50,532 bases of DNA from Acidobacteria bacterium RIFCSPLOWO2_02_FULL_61_28 (lineage in GTDB: Bacteria; Acidobacteriota; Terriglobia; 2-12-FULL-54-10), in NCBI GenBank assembly GCA_001767035.1, contig MEKR01000053.1, forward strand, positions 17,474-68,005, written 5' to 3'. Below the pieces are notes generated by a model, which did no database searches, was not told the DNA's origin, and saw nothing but the letters and a program-made list of their open reading frames with translations. Position 1 is the stretch's first letter. The number at the start of each line of letters is the position of its first letter. The translations under genes and the position numbers were made by a program. This document shows positions 43,543 through 50,532 of the stretch, piece after piece.

Positions 43543-44130
43543 TCAAGCTTTTCCGTCCGCAAGAATTTTCCGCAACTCGTCATGTTTCTTTTGCAAATGT
43601 TCATAGAATGGAAGCAATTCCTTTTCTGAGGGTCCGAGTTTCTCGATCACTTCCCAAGGGATAGTTTTGGTTAAACATCGGTCCCACAGATCGACAAATT
43701 CAGCAAGAGCAGGAAGATATTGGTGCGTTTCCTCATCAGCAAGGTATGGCTTCTCTCGAAACATTGCAAGCATCTGGCGGTAAGCCGGAAGGATTACGTT
43801 TCGTAACTGATCGTTATCGTATTCGATGACCTTTACGAAATCGGGAGCCCGCTCTTTCGACAATCGAACAGACGCCTCTATCGGATTATGCATTGCCTTT
43901 GTTTCCTCGCAAAGCCTCCGCCACTCTTCGTCGCTGGTCGCATGCAACCTCACTCGCAACACACCCTTTAGCCGAATTTCCTCCCTCAATCCAAGAAGCG
44001 GAGAGTAAAACTCTCGCAATTGTTGTTCGAAAAAGGCGTGACGTTGCTGGTACCGGGAGAGGCGGTGTGTAACCCAAGCTCCTACCAGAGCGCTTACGAT
44101 AATCAAGGCAATCTGGCTTAGCCAGTTCAT
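43543..44130 (-). CDS. Membrane-anchored hypothetical protein
   Basis: 195 residues. One N-terminal membrane helix (WLSQIALIIVSALVGAWVTH) followed by a basic stretch and a mainly helical, charged cytoplasmic domain (RQHAFFEQQLREFYSPLLGL-like: QRHAFFEQQLREFYSPLLGL). Base composition is more AT-rich than gyrA beside it, suggesting transfer. I do not recognise a family beyond general similarity to single-span helical proteins often found in variable regions. Confidence 0.72.
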   Translation of the reverse strand: MNWLSQIALIIVSALVGAWVTHRLSRYQQRHAFFEQQLREFYSPLLGLREEIRLKGVLRVRLHATSDEEWRRLCEETKAMHNPIEASVRLSKERAPDFVKVIEYDNDQLRNVILPAYRQMLAMFREKPYLADEETHQYLPALAEFVDLWDRCLTKTIPWEVIEKLGPSEKELLPFYEHLQKKHDELRKILADGKA

Positions 44131-44175
44131 CGGCTCACCATATCAGTGTAAGAGGCGGCTCAGACAAAAACGCTT

Positions 44176-46689
44176 TCACTGCACCAGCGGCGGCTTCTCT
44201 TCTTCTGCTCCGTTGCCTTCGGTCTCGGGGATCAAGCAGGCGGCGGCGATGCGGTCGCCTTCGCCTTCCTCCATGCGGAGCAGGCGGACGCCCTGGGTGC
44301 TGCGGCCGGCGGAGCGGATGGCACTCGATTCGAGGCGAATGATTTTCCCCTGCTGCGTGATGATCATCACTTCGCTCTGTTCGGTGACGTGGAGGATGCT
44401 GACGACTTTGCCCTTGCCCTCGGTGGTCTTCAAGTTGATGACGCCCTTGCCGCCGCGCGACTGCACGCGGTACTCGCCCAGCTTGGTGCGCTTGCCGTAG
44501 CCGTTTTCGGTGACGCTCAAAATCCAGCCTTCCTCGCTGACGGCCACCATGCCGACCAAGTAATCTCCCTTCGCCAGGTCCATGCCGCGGACGCCGCGCG
44601 CTTGGCGGCCCATGGCGCGGACGCCGCGTTCGGGGAAGCGGATCGCTTTGCCCTCGTGCGTGCCGAGGAAGATGAACTTGTCTCCGGTCGTTTCCCGGAC
44701 CGCGATCAATTCATCGCCCTCATCGAGCGAAACGGCGATGATGCCGCGCGCCATGGGGTTGTCAAATTCCGAGAGGCTCGATTTCTTGATCACGCCTTTG
44801 CGCGTAACCATGACCAGGTACTTGTCCTCGGGGAAATCTTTTACCGTCAGGAACGCGGCCACGGCCTCGCCTTCGACGAGGTTCACCAGGTTCACGATAT
44901 TCTTTCCGCGGCCCGCCGTGCCGACATCGGGAATTTCATAGACCTTCAGCCAATAGACCCTGCCGCGGTTCGTAAAGACCAGCATGTAACTGTGCGTGGA
45001 GGCGACGAAGAGGTACTCGACGAAATCCTCCTCGCGCGTGCGCATCCCGATGCGGCCCTTGCCGCCGCGCCCCTGGTGCTTGTAGGTGTCCACCGGCGTG
45101 CGCTTGAGGTAGCCCTGGCGGCTGACCGTGACGGCGACGTCCTCGACCGCGATCAGGTCTTCAAGCTTGATCTCGGCCTGCTCCTCGACGATCTCGGTGC
45201 GGCGCTTGTCGCCGTACTCCTTCTGAACCTCGTGCAACTCCTGGACGATGATGCTCTTGAGCTTCTTCTCGCTGGCCAGAATTTCTTCGAGTTCCGCAAT
45301 GCGCTTGCGGATCTCCGCCAACTCCTCGATGATCTTGTCGCGTTCCATGGCCGTCAGGCGCTGGAGCTGCAAATCGAGGATCGCTTTGGCCTGAATCTCG
45401 CTCAAGGCGAAGCGCGTCATGAGGCCCTCGCGGGCTTCGGTCGGGTTCTTGGATGCGCGGATCAACTGGATGACTGCATCCAGGTTGTCGAGCGCGATCT
45501 GGTAGCCGAGCAGCACGTGCTCGCGCTCGCGCGCCTTCCGAAGCTCAAACTGCGTACGGCGGCGGACCACGTCCGTGCGGTGGTCAATGAAGACTTTGAT
45601 GGCCTCGGCCAGGCCCAGCTCGCGCGGCTGGCCGTGGTGCACCGCGAGCAAGATCATCCCGAAGCTCGTCTGCATTTGGGTGTGCTTGTAGAGGTTGTTC
45701 AGGATCACCTCGGCCTGCTCGCCGCGCTTGAGCTCAAACACGATGCGCATCCCATCGCGGTCGCTTTCGTCGCGGATGTCCGAGATGCCTTCGATCTTCT
45801 TCTCCTGGACAAGTTCGGCGGCCCGCTCGATCAGCTTGGCCTTGTTGACCTGGTACGGGATTTCCGTGACCACGATCATCTCGCGGTCCTTGCCCATGCG
45901 CTCAATGGCGGCGCGCGCGCGCAGGATGAACGAGCCGCGCCCGGTGCGGTAGGCTTCCAGGATTCCGGACTTGCCGTAGAGGAAGCCGCCGGTGGGGAAA
46001 TCCGGTCCCGGCACCATCTCGACCAGCTTTTCGAGCGCCGCGTTAGGGTGCTCGATCAGATGAATCGTCGCGTTGATGATCTCGCCCAGGTTGTGCGGCG
46101 GAATCTTGGTGGCCATGCCGACGGCGATGCCCTCCGCGCCGTTGACCAGCAGGTTCGGAACGCGGGTGGGAAGATACTCCGGCTCTTCGGTGCTCTCGTC
46201 GTAGTTCGGGCGGAAGTCCACCGTGTCGCGCTCGATGTCGTCGAGCAGGCGCTCGGCGACCGAGGCCAGGCGGGCCTCGGTGTAGCGCATCGCCGCCGGC
46301 GGGTCGCCGTCCACCGAGCCGAAGTTCCCCTGGCCGTCCACCAGCGGATACCTCATGCTGAAGTCCTGCGCCATGCGGACGAGCGAGTCGTAGATGGGCA
46401 CGTCTCCGTGCGGGTGGTAGTTCCCCATCACTTCGCCGACGATCTTGGCGCACTTGCGGTACGGGCGGTTGGCGCGCAGGCCCGCCTCGTACATCCCGTA
46501 GAGGATGCGCCGCTGCACGGGCTTCATGCCGTCGCGGGCATCGGGCAAGGCGCGCCCGATGATCACGCTCATCGCGTAATCGAGATACGAGCGCCGCATC
46601 TCATCTTCAATGTTGACCGGGATTTGATTCTTGGCGAGCGGCAGCTCGGGCTGCTGCGGCTCGCTTGGGATGTTCGGCTGGTCCGCCAT
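44176..46689 (-). CDS. gyrA: DNA gyrase subunit A
   Basis: 837 residues. The breakage-reunion domain starts [19 protein letters not shown]; the active-site Tyr is in [10 protein letters not shown]; the quinolone region has [20 protein letters not shown] (family Ser83 position reads V/P variation: HGDVPIYDS). The C-terminal beta-pinwheel repeats end with the GyrA-box-like [11 protein letters not shown]. With gyrB it supercoils DNA. In the quinolone region Pro replaces the usual Ser after HGDxx; a phenotype cannot be stated from this alone. Confidence 0.97.
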   Translation of the reverse strand: MADQPNIPSEPQQPELPLAKNQIPVNIEDEMRRSYLDYAMSVIIGRALPDARDGMKPVQRRILYGMYEAGLRANRPYRKCAKIVGEVMGNYHPHGDVPIYDSLVRMAQDFSMRYPLVDGQGNFGSVDGDPPAAMRYTEARLASVAERLLDDIERDTVDFRPNYDESTEEPEYLPTRVPNLLVNGAEGIAVGMATKIPPHNLGEIINATIHLIEHPNAALEKLVEMVPGPDFPTGGFLYGKSGILEAYRTGRGSFILRARAAIERMGKDREMIVVTEIPYQVNKAKLIERAAELVQEKKIEGISDIRDESDRDGMRIVFELKRGEQAEVILNNLYKHTQMQTSFGMILLAVHHGQPRELGLAEAIKVFIDHRTDVVRRRTQFELRKAREREHVLLGYQIALDNLDAVIQLIRASKNPTEAREGLMTRFALSEIQAKAILDLQLQRLTAMERDKIIEELAEIRKRIAELEEILASEKKLKSIIVQELHEVQKEYGDKRRTEIVEEQAEIKLEDLIAVEDVAVTVSRQGYLKRTPVDTYKHQGRGGKGRIGMRTREEDFVEYLFVASTHSYMLVFTNRGRVYWLKVYEIPDVGTAGRGKNIVNLVNLVEGEAVAAFLTVKDFPEDKYLVMVTRKGVIKKSSLSEFDNPMARGIIAVSLDEGDELIAVRETTGDKFIFLGTHEGKAIRFPERGVRAMGRQARGVRGMDLAKGDYLVGMVAVSEEGWILSVTENGYGKRTKLGEYRVQSRGGKGVINLKTTEGKGKVVSILHVTEQSEVMIITQQGKIIRLESSAIRSAGRSTQGVRLLRMEEGEGDRIAAACLIPETEGNGAEEEKPPLVQ

Positions 46690-46740
46690 GCTCTAGTTCA
46701 TTCCTTCACGAAGATTGCAAACACCATTGCGGTTCAATCT

Positions 46741-46746
46741 ATTATA
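46741..46746 (-). promoter_or_regulatory. -10 box for gyrA
   Basis: A perfect TATAAT on the minus strand, 52 nt before the gyrA ATG. No matching -35 is seen. Confidence 0.45.
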
Positions 46747-46794
46747 ACTGTTTGCGGCGGACTTCCGGCGTGCCTTCCGGGGTTATTGTAGCGA

Positions 46795-46823
46795 TTGCCT
46801 GATCGGGAAAGAGCGGCTACACT
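46795..46823 (+). promoter_or_regulatory. Promoter for pyrF
   Basis: TTGCCT (46795-46800), 17-nt spacer, TACACT (46818-46823), 15 nt before the pyrF ATG. Divergent from the gyrA promoter. Confidence 0.45.
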
Positions 46824-46838
46824 TGAAGCGCAGCCGAT

Positions 46839-47552
46839 ATGAAAATCAACGCCCGCGAACGCCTGATTGTGGCCCTCGATGTTCCGACCGCTGAGGAAGC
46901 GCAGAAACTCGTCGCGCAGTTCGAGGGCGTGGTTTCCTTCTTCAAAGTCGGCCTGGAGCTTTATACAGCGACCGGCCCGGAACTGGTCCGATTGCTGGTG
47001 TCAGAGGGTAAAAAAGTTTTCCTCGACTTGAAATTTCTCGACATCGGAGAAACCGTGCGGCGGGCAACCGAACAAGCGGCGCGCCTGGGCGCGTCGTTTC
47101 TCACGGTGCACGAGAGCGGCAAGGCCGTTGCCGCCGCCGTGCAAGGCCGCCAAGGAACGGACTTGAAGATTCTGGCAGTGACCGTGCTCACCAGCCTGGA
47201 CACTTCGGACCTGCAAGCAATGGGTCTCACCTGCTCCGTCGAAGAACTTGTGCTCGCACGCGCCCAGAAGGCGATGGAGGCAGGGTGTCACGGCGTGATC
47301 GCCTCCGGGCAAGAGGCGCAGAAAATCCGCGAAATGGCGGGAGATCAGCTGCTCATCGTAACCCCCGGAATCCGCCCTTCCGGCACTTCCGCCGAGGATC
47401 AAAAAAGGACTGCGGCTCCGGCCGAGGCCGTCCGCGCCGGTGCGGATTATCTGGTGGTGGGCAGACCGGTCACACGAGCGCCGAACCCGAGAGAGGCTGC
47501 GATAAAAATTCTTGAGGAAATGCAGAAGGCGTTCGACTTACTGAGGGACTAA
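46839..47552 (+). CDS. pyrF: Orotidine-5'-phosphate decarboxylase PyrF
   Basis: 237 aa TIM barrel that decarboxylates OMP to UMP. The start LIVALDVPTAEEAQKLV, FFKVGLELY (Lys), the catalytic DLKFLDIGET (D-x-K-x-x-D) and the phosphate-binding VTPGIRP...DYLVVGRPVTRAPNP are all present. Placed on the opposite strand between gyrA and gyrB. Confidence 0.95.
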   Translation: MKINARERLIVALDVPTAEEAQKLVAQFEGVVSFFKVGLELYTATGPELVRLLVSEGKKVFLDLKFLDIGETVRRATEQAARLGASFLTVHESGKAVAAAVQGRQGTDLKILAVTVLTSLDTSDLQAMGLTCSVEELVLARAQKAMEAGCHGVIASGQEAQKIREMAGDQLLIVTPGIRPSGTSAEDQKRTAAPAEAVRAGADYLVVGRPVTRAPNPREAAIKILEEMQKAFDLLRD

Positions 47553-47779
47553 GGTCTTCCGCGACCGCTTCTTTCCAGTATCGCGACTCGGGCTTCCAGG
47601 GCAGCAAATTCTTCCCGTCCAACGAACTTCTGGAAAGAACTCTGAGCAATTCCTGGCTCGGCCTTTTTAGCTTCAATATTTGCCAGCATCCGGCGGAGAA
47701 TCTCCGTGTTTTCAGCGACCCGATCGCGCAGCGCGATTAATCGTTCCGTCAGACTTTCTGGCTGCTGGTTGGGTTCCAT
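47549..47779 (-). CDS. Small coiled-coil hypothetical protein
   Basis: 76 residues, mostly charged helix (SLTERLIALRDRVAENTEIL, then EEFAALEARVAILER with heptad-like Leu/Val). The stop touches the pyrF stop from the other strand (4-nt overlap). Probably real given its compact fit between pyrF and gyrB, but no family is recognised. Confidence 0.55.
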   Translation of the reverse strand: MEPNQQPESLTERLIALRDRVAENTEILRRMLANIEAKKAEPGIAQSSFQKFVGREEFAALEARVAILERSGRGRP

Positions 47780-47790
47780 CTTGATCTAAG

Positions 47791-47823
47791 TGCAGATCCT
47801 TCGCTGCGCTCAGGATGACAGCA
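47791..47823. repeat. GATCCTTCG...CAGGATGACA dispersed repeat
   Basis: TGCAGATCCTTCGCTGCGCT followed by CAGGATGACAGCA; short form of the repeat at 30317-30371. Lies between gyrB and the small protein gene. Confidence 0.65.
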
Positions 47824-47841
47824 CGTAAGAGGAGGGGGGGC

Positions 47842-50280
<2,439 letters not shown>

Positions 50281-50289
50281 TCATAACCA

Positions 50290-50356
50290 AGTTGTTAGTT
50301 CATAGTTGTTAGCTGTCTTGGGACCTGGACTTGCTAACAACTGACAACTAACAACT
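50290..50356. repeat. 24-bp inverted repeat between dnaN and gyrB
   Basis: Left arm 50290-50313 (AGTTGTTAGTTC...GTTGTTAGC) and right arm 50333-50356 (GCTAACAACTGAC...AACT) are complementary at 21 of 24 positions with a 19-nt loop. Each arm is made of two GTTGTTAG-like units. It could be a transcript hairpin after dnaN or a spacer repeat. Confidence 0.6.
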
Positions 50357-50364
50357 ACCCGCTA

Positions 50365-50532
50365 TCAAATGCGCATCGGCATCACGACGTAACGGTAGCG
50401 CAACTTTTCCTCCGACTCGGGCCGCAACTGTCCGGCGCTTTGTTCGTCTTTGAATTCGAACACGATCTTTTCGGCTTCGGCGGCCGTCAGGAACTCGAGC
50501 AAGTACTGCCAGTTAAAGCCCATCTGCAACGG
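50365..50532 (-). CDS. dnaN: DNA polymerase III beta clamp DnaN (C-terminal part)
   Basis: The last 55 codons only; the rest lies beyond the right edge. The sequence MGFNWQYLLEFL and the ending YRYVVMPMRI are the DnaN third-domain strand and its conserved MPMR C-terminus, which takes part in the binding pocket for clamp partners. Confidence 0.9.
   Translation of the reverse strand, partial: PLQMGFNWQYLLEFLTAAEAEKIVFEFKDEQSAGQLRPESEEKLRYRYVVMPMRI

Noticed and set aside
44389-46791. 800-codon plus-strand frame opposite gyrA
   Set aside because: Shadow of gyrA, with no motifs of its own.

Overview
The window reads as GC-rich chromosomal DNA of a free-living bacterium. The best guess is an uncultured Acidobacteriota: the DUF1844/MBL-hydrolase pair, the style of the type IV pilus cluster and the dense palindromic intergenic repeats fit that phylum. 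This is inferred from gene content only; no rRNA or tRNA gene was seen. The right edge (dnaN-gyrB-gyrA, minus strand) suggests the replication origin lies not far beyond position 50532.

Layout. 1-2336: PhnP-like hydrolase (partial), DUF1844 protein and an acyl-CoA dehydrogenase. 2647-6850: pilB-pilT-pilC. 7086-9587: panB-panC and a PduO-type corrinoid adenosyltransferase. 9805-14596 (minus): an operon-like run meaB, mce, mtnP, a PfkB-family kinase and an HpaB-fold protein. 14619-16607: a small lower-GC island with a DUF433/PIN-like toxin-antitoxin pair and an AbiGi-like protein. It is bounded by a 30-bp direct repeat made from the 3' end of the next acyl-CoA dehydrogenase gene (16608-17756). 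17999-24764: purine genes purQ, purL, purF, purM, purN; purS lies apart at 40439-40684. 24781-29289 (minus): an acyl-CoA synthetase/GNAT fusion and a secreted amidohydrolase. 29290-29993: about 700 bp of hairpin repeats with a promoter-terminator unit that looks like a small RNA. 29994-34816: a small hypothetical gene, a GatB carrying an extra nuclease-like domain, a peroxiredoxin with in-frame UGA at the catalytic Cys (probable selenoprotein), and an AAA ATPase plus TOPRIM-like pair. 34896-44130: rlmB, an MFS exporter, an AbrB/RelE-like toxin-antitoxin pair with a palindromic operator, pyrE, glmS, purS, an HDAC-family deacylase, larE, a PH-domain protein, an orphan DUF433 antitoxin and a membrane-anchored unknown. 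44176-50532: gyrA, pyrF, a small coiled-coil protein, gyrB and dnaN (partial).

Most of the window is core metabolism: purines (all de novo steps represented here are compatible with the PurSQL complex), pyrimidines (pyrE, pyrF), pantothenate, propionyl/methylmalonyl-CoA handling (adenosyltransferase, MeaB, epimerase, but no mutase in view) and acyl-CoA oxidation. The accessory interest is in the two defence-like patches (14619-16607 and about 31880-34816), the UGA-containing peroxiredoxin, and two copies of a 219-bp TA-flanked MITE-like element (9587-9805 and 23882-24100).
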